Source of the DNA: Poa pratensis
Lineage: Eukaryota; Streptophyta; Magnoliopsida; Poales; Poaceae
DNA: 64,000 bases
Assembly (NCBI GenBank): GCA_947311845.1
Contig: CAMZMU010000081.1
Span: 2,692,524 to 2,756,523 of the forward strand
Reading direction: 5' to 3'
In this document: piece after piece, positions 32,822 through 45,199 of the stretch
Position numbering within the stretch: the first letter of the stretch is position 1
How the letters are laid out: each line of letters starts with the position of its first letter
Notes under the pieces: generated by a model
Database searches by the model: none
What the model was told of the DNA's origin: nothing
Seen by the model: only the letters and a program-made list of their open reading frames with translations
Position numbers and translations under genes: made by a program

Positions 32822-34197
32822 GTAGCCCCCGAGTACTTGTCTGACTCGAAGAATCGGGCATGGACTCGTTCGTAAGTGCACGCCATATGCTTTATATATA
32901 TAATTGGAATTCCTGTATGAATAGCACATGTTGGCTATGTCGAGTATTTCATCGACTGTGGTTTTTGCTTATGATGATCAAGGGATAATAGCTTAGCAGG
33001 CCCAGTTCACTCGACGGATCGGGACTGGTTAACTACACATTTGGGTAACACCTTACTAGCTTTCAATCAAACTCGAGTCCCGGACTCGAATCTGGAACAA
33101 ACTGGTCAGATTCGACTAGGCCGCTGAGGTCTTACTGAGTCGATCTGCAGTATAACTTTGAATTTTACCCAACGCGTCCGTCGGGATTTTTCATCATGTC
33201 TGCTGACACGGAAAGTATAAGGATTGACGTTGCTGGAACGGTCCTTAGCCCAGCTCGAAAGTTCGGCGGGTCTTACCTTTGCACTATGCATGCAGCATCC
33301 GAGGTATTTGCGACGGACGCAACTCGGGAATGTTTCGAGTATGATTTTACATATGAATGTAGTCGATATATTCGTCGACTGACTTTGACACTATTTTATC
33401 GGGTGCGCGACAGCGCTCCCGATGGGAGTAGCCCCCGAGATTGTGCTTTATTGATTGCAATGAAGGATAATCTCAAAACCATCTTTCACTACATTGTTAG
33501 TCGAAGAAAACCTTTTGCCATAATTCTATCGGGTGCGCGGCAGCGCTCCCGATGGGAGTAGCCCCCGAGATTGTGCTTTATTACTTGTAATGGAGGATAA
33601 TCTCAGAATCACCTGGTCTTGATCATCTTTAGTCGAAGAAATTTTTGATATGCTCCCGATGGGAGTAATATGTCTTTGATCGAAGAGACAGTCGAGTGAC
33701 CATACACTCGACAAACAATCGAGTGATTAATATGCTTTGGGCGAACCCGACATCTTTTCTGAACAAATTTGCTGCAATGACGTCAGGGATGACGTTTTAT
33801 GGCGACTGCGCCACCTGACACACGCGGTGGCGTGCGCTATGCTGCGAGAGATGGGACGTGACACGTCTTGTGGGCCCATTGTCAGCCGTTTGGACTGGAT
33901 TTGACCGTTCAGGCACGATTTCTCCGGGGCCATGATGGTGTTCCTAGATTCCCGTGCGTAGTGGGCGGAGTGGCCGGCGACGGTTGCCCTCCGTGGCTGC
34001 CACGTGTACGGTTAGATTTGCTTATTTGCCCACGATCTCGCATCGACGGTGCGGATTCTTTTGCGTTTGAGGTTAAAAAGGGTGCGGCGGCGTAAATAGT
34101 GTTTTTACTTGCCATTTGCTCTCCGCCGCCGCTCCTTCTTCTTCCTCCTCTCGCATCGCCATAGCCTCAGAGCAAAGCTTGTGCAACCACCTCCGCC

Positions 34198-36789
34198 ATG
34201 ACGAAACCTGCCACCCGGAAGGGCAGGAGTGCCGCGAGCGCATCGGCAGACAGCGCCGCTGCCGCTGCCAGCGGTTTGAAGAGGGGCAAGGGCGCCTGGA
34301 CCAAGTCCACCTGCAGCAAAAGGATGCTCGCCGGCCTGCGAAACGACGGGCTGATCCCTGAGGATGTCTCGCAAGTTCGCATCCCCGGCGCCGAGGTAAT
34401 CCCGCGCCCAGGCCCCAATGAGCGGGTCTGTTTTGTGGATTTTGTGAACAGGGGATTCTCCTTCCCTGTTCACAACTTTCTTCGTGCACTGATGCACGTT
34501 TATGGGGTGCAACTGCACGATTTTACGCCCAATGGGCTTTTGCACATTGCGTGTTTTTTCGTTCTTTGCGAGTGCTTCCTGGGCGTCGCCCCCACTTTGG
34601 TTTGTTCCGCCGCATCTTCAATGTCAAGCGCCAGCACAGCACCAAGGGACCTGGTGGTTTTGGAGTACAGGCTCGACCTGATGTCGAGTACTTCAAGATC
34701 AACTTCCTGGAGTCTGTGCAAGGATGGCGCCAGAAGTGGTTCTACATCAAGGATGTGACCATTGGCGCCCAAACCTTCGGGTTGCCTGCCTTTGACGCAG
34801 ACGCTGGTAAAGAAGAGGCCATCCTGGATTGCCCAGCCCGACCGGAGTCGAAGCCGAAGAGGCTGACAGTTTGATGGAGAAGGTGCTGAAGCTTCAGACC
34901 ACTGCGGTCGAGAGGTCACGGGCATCCACCTGCTAGCCATTATGGCCAAGAGGCGAGTGCAACCCCTTCGAGCCCGAGCACATGCTATGTGGGGATACAG
35001 TGGTGCTTCTGACCCAACCCGCTCACGCGCAGTAGAGCTTTCTGATGCGGAGGCGGAGAAGTTGGTAAGAAGCCTTACCAAATTGACTGATGAAGCCCTG
35101 CGAGATGAACTCGCCTGTGCCTCCTTATGAAACCAGCAACCCTTTACCAGAGGTAACAGTCGATACTATATCTCAGTTGATATGTTATGCATGTGTGATG
35201 TTAATCCTTTGCTGTTTATTTGTGCAGGGACACAAAATGTATGAGTCGATGCCTCCCTTGCCAGAGAGCGGCCCAGTGCCAGACAATGAGCCTTTCGAGG
35301 CAGATTCTGATGATGAGGTGGCCTCACTCGCCACCGCACACAGCCAGAAGCCGATGAGGGCGATGCTGAGGTGCAGGGCAAGCAGAACGAGGAGGACACC
35401 GCTGACTCGGAGGAAAAGGAGGAAGACAGGACGGAGTCGATGACGGCGCCACTCGAGGTTCCCCCGATTCGCTCGCTTCCCCTCGACCACCGAAGAAATC
35501 GCGCCCGAGCATGGGTGTGCTTGCACCTGGTCGATTGTGCGACCTTACTGAAGAGTAAGTATATGTGCATATGCTTTGTCATGTTATGAATAATACCACC
35601 TTGTATACTTATAATGTGTGAAACAGTGTTTCCTCGGATGAGGATATGCCTCCGCCACCTACGGCGGAAAAGAGCAGCGCAGCGTCCACTGCACGGACGC
35701 TGCCACCAGAGCAGCCGCCTACCCCTGCGACTCCTGCCGCTACAGCCACAGCTACGCCACCCGAGCCGGAGGTTGCAGCAACTGAGAGCGGAGCTGCGGC
35801 TGCAGGTGTCCCTGCGTCGACTTCTTCCTTCTTGGAGCACGTAAGTTTGTGCTTGCCGTATTTTAATCCTCATCGAATGCGATTTTTTGCCTAACTCAGT
35901 TATTGAGTTATGAATTTGCCCATGTTGTACTTAGGCATTTGTGCGAGAGTTGCTGAAGGCGGTGCCAAGTATGTGCACAAGGAGACTGAAGCCGCCACCT
36001 GCAGCAGCAACTCGAAGTTGCAAAGAGTGCGTATCTTTATGCTATCACCACTTGTTGAGGGTGATTCTCTTGCATCTGCTGATCATATGTGTTTGTTTTT
36101 GCAGAGGCCGCCGCTGAAGCGGCAGAAAATTTGAACAACGCCACCCGTCGAGTGGCTGATCTGGAGAAGAGGCTGAAAGCAGCCGAAGTTAGGGAGGAGT
36201 CGGCAATTGGTCGACTCTCTGCCGCCAGCACCAGCTTAACTGGTACGAATTTTTGCTCTGTTCCTTAGATGTTTGAGGTTTCTGATATATGGTGCTGATT
36301 ATTTTGTCCATATGCTAGGCGTGATGGATGGCCCGACTGCTACTGGCAAGCAAGCCTTGGCACCTCACTTGATGAAAGTGTGGCTGTCTCGGAGGCTACC
36401 AGTAGCAGAGCAGGGGAGATGCTAACGCAGGCGGCGAGTGCCTGGGCGCCCTCCATGGCAGCTTCTTCCCCGGCGAGGAGCTACCATCTTCCTTTGCAGA
36501 GCTGGTTGATCTATTCAAGCCTGAAGGGACTGCCGTCGCTGACTTCTGTCGCGAGCAAATGGTAAGTGGTGCTCAGACTACTTTTCTCATGTTGCTCGCG
36601 CACGGAGTCGAGGCAGATTTTGACGCAGCCACAAAGAAGTTTCCACGGGGTCCTGATGGCAGAACCGTCGGGCTCGGCACTTGGATGGAAGCCGCCAAAA
36701 CATATGCCCAACAGCTGGTAACAACTGTTGAAGAAAGGGCAGCCAAGGTCCAGGCGAAGAAAACTTCCTCCAAGAAGTCGACGACTTAG
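34198..36789 (+). CDS. Antisense gene 1 of the Tat element, copy B
   Basis: Duplicate of the gene at 20758-23361 with the same exon plan and the PF04195-type N-terminus (VCFVDFVNRGFSFPVHNFLR). Here a base is missing in gcgtcgccccc near 34590, breaking the frame in the domain that copy A reads through. The last exon is open across ELVDLFKPEGTAVADF into REQMVSGAQ, where copy A is broken. The two copies thus complement each other, as expected for independent errors in one true sequence. Both share the frame change before RPSWIAQPTG. Confidence 0.65.
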
Positions 36790-36973
36790 CCAGTGACCCC
36801 TTTGTTTGACTAGGTCTAGGAATTGCGTCATTTGCTTTTGCTATATGTAAATTATCAGACATCGTATCTGTCTTGTTATGAAACATGAACTTCAGTGATC
36901 GGGAGGCGCAGCCCCCGAGCCTTTTGTTTGAGCTTTTTATGCTTCCTTATGCATTGAATTATTCTGACTGTAG

Positions 36974-37803
36974 AACCGAGCTTCTAAACCATCGACTGGC
37001 CCTGTTGTGGGTGGTTCTTCGAAGTCACGAAGCGTTAATGACCAGAAAATTATGGACTTTCTTCATCAAAAGCTTTCCGAAGTTACTCGCGAGCTGAAGG
37101 AAACACAAGATGCGTATGCTGAGTTGCAGTCGAGGCCATCCCCAACTACAGAGCGAGAAGCCTTTTTGCTTGAGGAGTTGGAGAGAGTAAATCTGCAACT
37201 CGAATGTAAGACATTTTTGGATCATCGAGATCTATTCTTTGCAAGGTGACTCGACTGGGCGATGATGAGCCCTTTGCTTTTGCGCAGGTGTTTGCTCTGA
37301 CCCAATAAAGGAGGAGGCACGAATTCAGGATCGACTCGATGGTCATGCGAGTAGCACTGAGTACTCCGCCCACCCCTTCTGGTCAGACAGGGCGAAGAGC
37401 GCCATTTTGGTAAGGCTTCTGGACCGGCTTGGCGCACAGCCATTCGACTGGAGACTTGCAGGTTGGCTTTATTTCGAGTCCACGAAGCTTTGTTTCCTTT
37501 GAATGAGCAACCACAGGGCCTTGTGGCTTTGCTGAAGAAATTTCGAAAAGGCAAGGCGATCAAGAAGTTTGTGCGTGAGCAACTGATTAGCGGGGCTAAC
37601 GTTGCTCTTGCCTTTGTGCGATCGCACCTTCCGCACCTTGATTTGAAAAGGATTGCGATGGGACCCGCACCCTACCAGGTGGTGGTCCTGTGCCGATGGA
37701 GGAGCACTACCAAGAGACACGAGTGGACGCATTGGTCCTAATCCATCGTGTGCTGAAGGAGGAGGAAAAATGGACCGAGCCCAAGGAAGAACCTGTTGAG
37801 TAG
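36974..37803 (+). CDS. Antisense gene 2 of the Tat element, copy B
   Basis: Counterpart of 23546-24376: coiled-coil exon, intron with donor gtaagac and acceptor tttgcgcag, then the REQLISGANVAL exon, stop TAG at 37801-37803. Around 37425 it reads gaccggcttggcgc where copy A has gaccgggcttggcgc; the copy B form gives the smoother frame (LDRLGAQPFDWRLAG). The frame change at PYQ is shared with copy A. Confidence 0.55.
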
Positions 37804-38435
37804 GTTATGTGTATGGGGTGACCCAAAGTGTAAAACGCAACACTTGTGATTATTGTACATTATTTGTTTACATGTATGCAGCCCCCGAGCCTGTTGAGCG
37901 GGGTGTATGAAGCAACATGCTGTAAAATTAGGACTATCCAGCCCCCGTGCATTTTGAGTGACTTGATAGAAATACTTTAGAGTATCAAACATAAGCTGCA
38001 CAGCCCCGAGTATTCGTGTGCGGTTATGAATTTTTGCAGTACTTGAAGCTTCACTTGATGCTTCTAGGCTCAACTCCCGAATAATTGAGTGGGTTGAGCA
38101 ACTTTTGTGTTTATGTATGATTTTTATGACCCAGCCCCCGAGTATTCGAGTGCGGCTGGGGTATTATGTTGTGAACAAGCGGAAACACATGCTTTTTGAG
38201 ATAGCGCAGCCCCCGAGTGCTCGGGTGAGGCTAATTTTGTGAAATCAAGTTATGCGAGTAGTAAGCAGGGAGAAATATGAGGAATCATGAATTATATTCC
38301 TTTTTGAATGTTAAGCTGCAGGCCGCCTCATTAAAAACCTTCCAGTCCCCTTAGGTACCCTGGTAAGGAAAAGAGCGCGTCTGAAACCTGCAGCTATCCG
38401 ACATATGTGCCTATTACATTGTGCGACTGATCAAT

Positions 38436-41400
38436 CTAAGCATAGAAACGGCGCAGCTGCGCAACGTTCCAAGGATTATGCGAGAGTTCTCCTGTCTTCG
38501 CGTGCTTCAGTCTATATGCTCCACCACCAATGACCTCGGTGATGATAAAGGGTCCTTCCCATGGAGAAGCGAGTTTATGCACCTTCTTTTGCTTCAGTCG
38601 AAGTACCAGGTCGCCAACCTCGAAGGACCTGGTACGCAGTCGACGGCTGTGTAGTTGCGGAGGTCCTGCTGATAAACAGCTGTGCGTGCGAGCGCCGTGT
38701 TACGTGCTTCTTCTAGCAAGTCGACTGCGTCTTCGAGTGCTCGTCTGCATCTTCTTCATTGTATGCTTCGACTCTTGGTGCGTTGAACCTTACGTCTGAT
38801 GGCAGATTGCCTCTGCGCCGTAGACCATGAAGAATGGAGTGAATTGCGTTGAGGCGTTGGGTGTTGTGCGTAGGCTCCATAGCACAGACGGAGCTCTTCT
38901 ACCCAAGCACCCGCAGCCCTTTTGAGTGGCACCAGGAGGCGCTTCTTGATTCCACTTGTCACAAGCCCATTGGCCTTTTCGACTTGGCCGTTTGATTGCG
39001 GGTGCGCCACAGATGCATAATTGAGCGTGATATCTTGCTCTTTGCAGAAGGATTTGAATTCCTCAGCCGTGAAGTTTGTACCGTTGTCAGTGATGATGCT
39101 ACTTGGCACACCAAAGCGGTATATGATGGATTTTATGAAATTGACTGCTGTAGTGGCAGTCGAACTTGTGATGGGTACTGCTTCAATCCACTTGGTGAAC
39201 TTGTCGACCGCCACCAGAAGGTGAGTATGCCCTCCATGGGAGGATTTTTTGAGTGGCCCAACCATATCGAGCCCCCACTGGGCGAAAGGCCAGGCCAATG
39301 GTATTGTCTTCAACGCCGATGCGGGTGCGTGCGGCTTTGTGGCGAATTTTTGGCAGCCGATGCACCTTTTGACTATGTCCTCCGCGTCTTTGAGTGCTGT
39401 GGGCCAGTAGAAGCCTGCGCGAAAGGCTTTGGCTACGAGTGATCGACTGCTGGCGTGATGCCCGCAAGTACCTGCATGAATATCACGAAGGATGGCTTGG
39501 CCATCTTCAAATGCTATGCAACGCTGGAACATACCTGATATGCTGCGTTTGTAAAGTTCACCGTTGATGACAGTGTATGCTTTAGATCGTCGAGTGACGC
39601 GTCTTGACTCTGTGAAGTCTTCGGGTACCTCGCCGCGGAGTATGTATGCGAGGAAGGGTTGAGTCCAAGTTGGCTCGATGAGGAGTACCTCGACTGGTGG
39701 GTCCTCTGTGCTAGGTGTTTTGCTCTTGGCTGGTGCGGCTGATGCAGGAGTTGCTCGCTTCTTTTTGATTGATCTGTGCTCGATGCGCTCGAAGAAGACA
39801 CCAGGTGGCACTGGTGCTTTGGTCGCACCAATGTTGGCTAACTTATCTGCTTCTTCATTGCTCTCACGCCCTATGTGCCGCAACTCGCAGCCTTCGAAGC
39901 TGCCCTCCATGATGTTGTACAGGTCACGGTAGGCGATCATGTTATCTGCGATTGCGTCGCAGCCTTCATTGTTTGCTGCACCACCAGATTCGAGTCGCCG
40001 TAGATCATCAGTCGAGTGCACCCGAGGGCTTTGGCCATCCTCATGCCATGGATCAGAGCCTCATATTCTGCTTCGTTATTGGATGGGAACTCGAATCCCA
40101 TTTGCAGGATATAGCGGAGCTTGTCGCCTTTTGGTGATATGAGGATGACACCTGCGCCTGCGCCTTCGTTTTTCTTCGAGCCATCAAAGTACATAGTCCA
40201 GGAATTGGACACATCTGGTGCTCCTGGGAGCTGAGCTTCAATCCACTCGGTGTGGAAGTCGGGTAAAACTTGTGCTTTGATGGCCTTCGGGTAATCATAC
40301 TTGATGTCTCTTGGTGCTAGCTCGATGAGCCATTTTGCTACTCGCCCAGTTGCATTGGGGTTTGTGAGGATGTCCCCGATCCCTGAAGTGCTGATTACAG
40401 TGATCGGGTGCTCGGAGAAGTAATGCGTCAGCTTCCTTGAGGACATGAACACGGCGTAGCCAGCTTCTGATAGTGCGGGTACCGCTGCTTTGATGTGGAG
40501 AGCACTTCACTCAAGTAATAGACTGGACGTTGTATGCTTTGGGCGTGTCCCTCCTCTGCGTTCGACCACTAGAACAGTGCTACCACCCTGTTAGTTGCAG
40601 AGACATATAGGTATAGTGGCTCGCGTTCCTTGGTGCTACGAGGATTGGAGGGCTTGTGAGGACTCGCTTGAGGTCCGTGAAGGCTGCTTCGGCTTCTGGC
40701 GTCCACTCGAATTTATCTGCTTTCTTCATCAGTCGATAGAACGGGAGTGCTTTTTCGCCTAGCTTGCTGATGAATCGACTGAGCGCTGCTACTCGACCCG
40801 CAATTTTTGCACGTCATGGAGCTTTGAAGGCCTTTGCATCGTCAAGATGGCCTGTATTTTCTCCGGGTCCGCCTCGATTCCTCGAGCTGAGACTAGATAC
40901 CCGAGGAGTTGCCCGGCTGGCACGCCGAACGTGCACTTCTTCGGGTTGAGCTTGATGTGGAAGCGTTTGAGGTTTGCGAATGTCTCTCGCAAGTCATCGA
41001 GTAGTGTGTTTTCCTCTCTTGTGGTGATGACGATGTCATCTACATAGACCTGGACGTTTCGCCCAATTTGCTTCTTGAGGCAATCTTGCATCATGCGCTG
41101 GTAGGTTGCGCCTGCGTTCTTGAGCCCGAAAGGCATTGTGGTGTAGCAGTAGACCCCGAGTGGGGTTATGAACGCCGTTTTCTCTTCATCTCTTCCTTCA
41201 TCCTTATCTGGTGGTAACCCGAGTAGCATCCAGGAAGGACAAGCGAGCGCACCCGGCGGTGGAGTCGACGATCTGGTCGATTCGAGGTAGTGGAAAGTGA
41301 TCCTTTGGACAACACTTATTGAGTGCTGTAAAATCTACGCACATCCGAAGGATATCTGTGTGCTTCTTCTCTACGAGTACGGGGTTGGCCACCCATTGTG

Positions 41401-42299
41401 ATTTCTTGATCTCTCTGATGAATCCTGCTGCGAGTAGCCTGTCGACTTCGGCTTCGACTGCAGTTCTTTTTGGGCCGGATATGCGGCGCATTGTTTGCTT
41501 GACTGGTTTAGCATCTGGAAGTACTGGAGAGAGTGCTCGGCGAATTCCCTGGGAATACCTGGCATGTCTGCTGGACACCATGCAAATATATCCCAGTTCT
41601 CACGGAGGAATTCGACGAGCGCGCTTTCCTATGCGATAGGCAGACTCGACGAGACATTGACTGTCTTGGTCGGGTCAGTCGGGTGCACCTGATGCGATCT
41701 TGTGTCATTGGTGGCATTGAATGCTCTGTCGACTGCCACCTTTTTGTGCTCTGGCATAAGTGTTCGATCGTTGGAGACCGCTAGATCAGCGAGTGTTGCT
41801 TCCATGCCAAACATCTCAGAGATTTTGCTGAATTCTCGTCACAAGAGTCAGACTTTTGGAAGTTCCCCTTGACTGTGATTACTCCTTTTGGTCCAGGCAT
41901 CTTCAGCTGGAGGTATGCGTAATGTGGCACCGCCATGAATCGAGCGAACGTCGGGCGTCCAAGTATAGCATGGTATTGTGACTTCCAGTCGACCACTTCG
42001 AACTCAATCGACTCTGTCCTGAAGTGGTGCTTGTCCCCGAACGTTACGTCGAGTTGTATGGTGCCCTCTGGGCTTATTGCTTTCCCTGGAACGATACCGT
42101 GGAAGGTATTTGAGGATCTTGGCAGGTTTTCGACTGACCTGTTCATTTTGCGGAGCGTATCTGCGAAGATGATGTTTATGCCGCTCCCACCATCCATGAA
42201 GACCTTGGACATGGCGTAGCCTCCAATTTGCGCGTCGAGTACCAGAGCAGAGTGCCCTGGGCGAACAACCGATGGAGGGTGGTCCTCTTTGCTGAAGCT
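38436..42299 (-). CDS. Tat element pol, copy B, complementary frameshifts
   Basis: Same domain order as copy A. Protease Asp at 42194 (DGGSGINII); RT with YVDD at 41035-41046. The longest open stretch, 40021-38756, holds the end of the second RNase H, the linker and almost all of integrase including CGHH, CIGC, LDMVGPL, ITDNGTNF and HPQSNGQVEKAN in one frame, where copy A is broken three times. Conversely, copy B is broken near 41225 (cgagtagcatcc, missing g) and 40800, where copy A is open. Likely one polyprotein with gag. Confidence 0.85.
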
Positions 42300-45199
42300 T
42301 ATTGTAGTTTCGGCTCCTTCAATATTCTGTTACCGCAGGAGGTGACATGACCGCCATGTTTACTTGTCGAGTGCGAAGTTTTTGCTCCCTGTTGGAAGGT
42401 CGACCTTTCTGTATCATGTACATCTGCCCTTGGGTGGAGGGTACTGTGGCTCGTCCACCCGAGGTATGTGCTGTATGGCACCCGCGAGGTTTCCGCCTGC
42501 AGCAGGCTGTGGTGGTGGAGGTGGTGCCATCAGAACAGGCACGTTGTTTGGCTGAGGCACGGGTGCAGGTGCTTGTGCGGCTGCTGCCTTTCTGCGATTT
42601 ACGTAATCAGTCGCCATTTGGTCGAACTCCCTGCAGTTTCTCATCGAGTGATTGGATCGCAGTTTTCCGTCGTCCCCCTTGTACAGGTGGAATCTGCAAT
42701 CAGCGTCCATCTTTTCTTCGAATGATCGCTCAGATTGTGCCCGTGACTTGCGCCAGTCCTTCCTCTTGTAGCTATCACTGCGTTGGCCGCGGTCTCGGCT
42801 GTCTCGACGATCATCTCGACTGTCTCGTCGATCATCTCGACTGTCTCGCCGATCTTCGACCGTCGGTCGCTTCTGTCCTGGTCATTGCGGGGTGTGGAGA
42901 ACCCAGCCGCCATGAATTCGTCTCGTCGTCGTAGTGACGTTTTGAACGTTTGCGCCTTCGGTCGTCTCTGTACGAGTCTCTGCGGCTTCGACTGCCGCTT
43001 TCATGATTGTCACGGGGTGAGGACCCGCGTGTGGTGCGCGCCATGTCTCTCCGTCTGCCCACTCAGTCGCGGTCATCAAGAGGTTAGCCACAGAGGTTGG
43101 CTTTTTGCGACCGAGTGCTTCTTTGAGTCTCCTGGCGAGTCCCATTATGAAAGCATCCATGGCCATGTCTTCTGAAATTACTCCGACTGAGTTGCGTATC
43201 TCAGTCCATCGTCTGATGTATGACCTCAGCGTTTCGTCTGAACGTTGCACGCAGGCCCGCAGTTCCTCGAACGTTTTTGGGCGCTCACATAGAGGCTCGA
43301 AGTTTTTGATGAAGTCATCGCGGAAGTGATCCCACGAGTCGTACTTTGATGGAGGTAGGGCCTTGAGCCAGTCGCGGGCTGTGCCTTCGAGCATCAGTCG
43401 TATGTATTGCATGGCGTGGTGTTTGTCCTCGCTGGCACGCGACAGCCAGCCTGTATCTTCCAGCCACCCAGAAGGTTCCTGTCGACCCGTGTACTTGGGC
43501 TGTTCAGATGTGAGTTTGAACCCTTTGGGCATCCGTGTCTCGCGGACGCGTCGAGTGAAGCACAGAGCTCCATGTGGCTCAGGCTCTCGATCAGAGTATG
43601 AGTCGCTACTGTAAGATCTGCGTGATCTGCTCCTGGACCTGCGCCTACGCGAGCCGCTTCTTTCCTTCGAGTGGTGGCGCGACCACTGTGATTATGCTCT
43701 TCCCGAGCGCGTCGACTAGGGCACGGTCTCGACTCCCACCTGGAGTTTTGGAATTTGGCGTATGGCCTTGCGCTAAGGCGAGTGATTTGATCTGCTGGCG
43801 ATGCAGTTTTGCATTGGGGTCATCAGCTGGGGCTTGATTGCCTCCAGGTATGCTGCAGCGGTGTAGAGGCACCTGCTGCTGTTTTGGGCACCGGCAGTCC
43901 TTCCTCGTCGTATGTCATGAAGGAGTTGCCTAAGTTGCGGGTGAGTGCCGCCTTCTCGCCTGGCGAGAGGTGTGACAACCTTGATCTGGGTCTTGTGTCT
44001 GCTCGCCCGGTGGAGCTCAGGGAGAGCTGTCTTCTGCGCGCACTCGACAAGCTAGCTTGCTTTTTGCGTTCTTCGAGTGTTGCTCTTATCTGCTTCAGTC
44101 GAAGTGACTCCTGCCAGTTGAAGTACTGGAAGGTCAACATCTCTTCTTGTGTTGCGTCTGCTGGCATCATTGTGCACTCCTTGATGACTTTATCTGCTTT
44201 TGCTGCCATCTCAGCAGTGATTGTGAGAGTTGTGGCTCCGTCCGGCATAGTAACTGTGCACGGGAATTCTGTAGGCCTGCGCTGGCCGCAGTGTCTGATG
44301 TTTCTGCGGCGATGGCACGTAGACCTGCTGGGGTATGACCCGAGGGTATGTGTATGTACTTTCGAGTCCGTCATGGACTCGACATCTTCATCGAGGCTCA
44401 TGTCTGAGCCTGTATGTTCATCGAGTGGTCCGTCTGGACGGATCTCGCAGTCGACGCCTTCGTCGCCTATGCTCATCTCGGCGTCGGCGAGGTTGTTATG
44501 AATCTCGAAGTCGAGGTTGTTGTTGGCGCAGATCTCGGAGTCGACGTGGTTGTCGATATGAGTTTAGGTCGTCGAAGTCGCTGAGAGATCCCGCAGTCGA
44601 AACTATCCTCGAGTGGGAGATCCAGCTCGGGATCGTTTGTGCGGTATGCTGATTCGGCCTCCTCGCCCTGGAGTTCTTCAATGAGCTCGCGCATCTCTCG
44701 TGTGGACATGGTTGTTGCAGACGAACAAGCTTGGAGGGTCGACGATGGTATGGACACAGTTGAGGGATCCGCAGTCGAAGGAGCCGCAACCGATGGAGCC
44801 TCGGGTGCGGAAGTCGCGAGTTGGCGTGGATCCGTCAAGTCCTGCACACCAAGCTTGTTGACGAAAAAATTGAACGAACCAACGGTTAAACCCAAACCTG
44901 ACTCGAGATCGGAGAAGGCCTCCTGGAATCCTGGCGAGTGTGGCTCGAAATCCATCAGAGGATCCGATGTGCTTTTTGCGGTGAAGCTGGCGTGTTGCCG
45001 TTTGTCGAGTGAGCCGGCGAGTTGCCGTGTGCGCCTGAGTCGGCGAGTTCTGGTTTGTCGATGCAGCCGGCGAGTTGCCGTTTGTAGATCCGATCGGCGA
45101 GTCGCCGTTTTCCGATGGAACCGAAGAAACCGCGAGTCCAGCACTATTCTTTCCCACAGACGGCGCCAATTGACGAGGTGTACCCTCATCAAATCCCAT
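42300..45199 (-). CDS. Tat element gag, copy B, start codon within the LTR
   Basis: From the TATA-like sequence at 45451-45460 to this point the minus strand has no ATG; the first is at 45197-45199, in the context TTAACCATGGGA, 29 bp inside the LTR. The frame then encodes MGFDEGTPRQLAPSVGKNSA, where QLAPSVG is the primer-binding site itself. The Asn/Ser/Pro-rich N-terminus follows, then DPLMDFEPHSPGFQEAFSD, FNFFVNKLGVQDL, a capsid-like region (KYDSWDHFRDDFIKNFEPLC, open from 43532 to 42882) and the zinc-knuckle-like CRFHLYKGDD. Breaks near 45040, 44600, 44330, 43830 and 42860. The long run without ATG upstream supports this start; no protein data are available. Confidence 0.7.
45152..45170 (-). 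other. Primer-binding site of the Tat element (copy B)
   Basis: ATTGGCGCCGTCTGTGGGA on the minus strand, directly adjacent to the LTR. It doubles as coding sequence in the gag frame. Confidence 0.85.
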
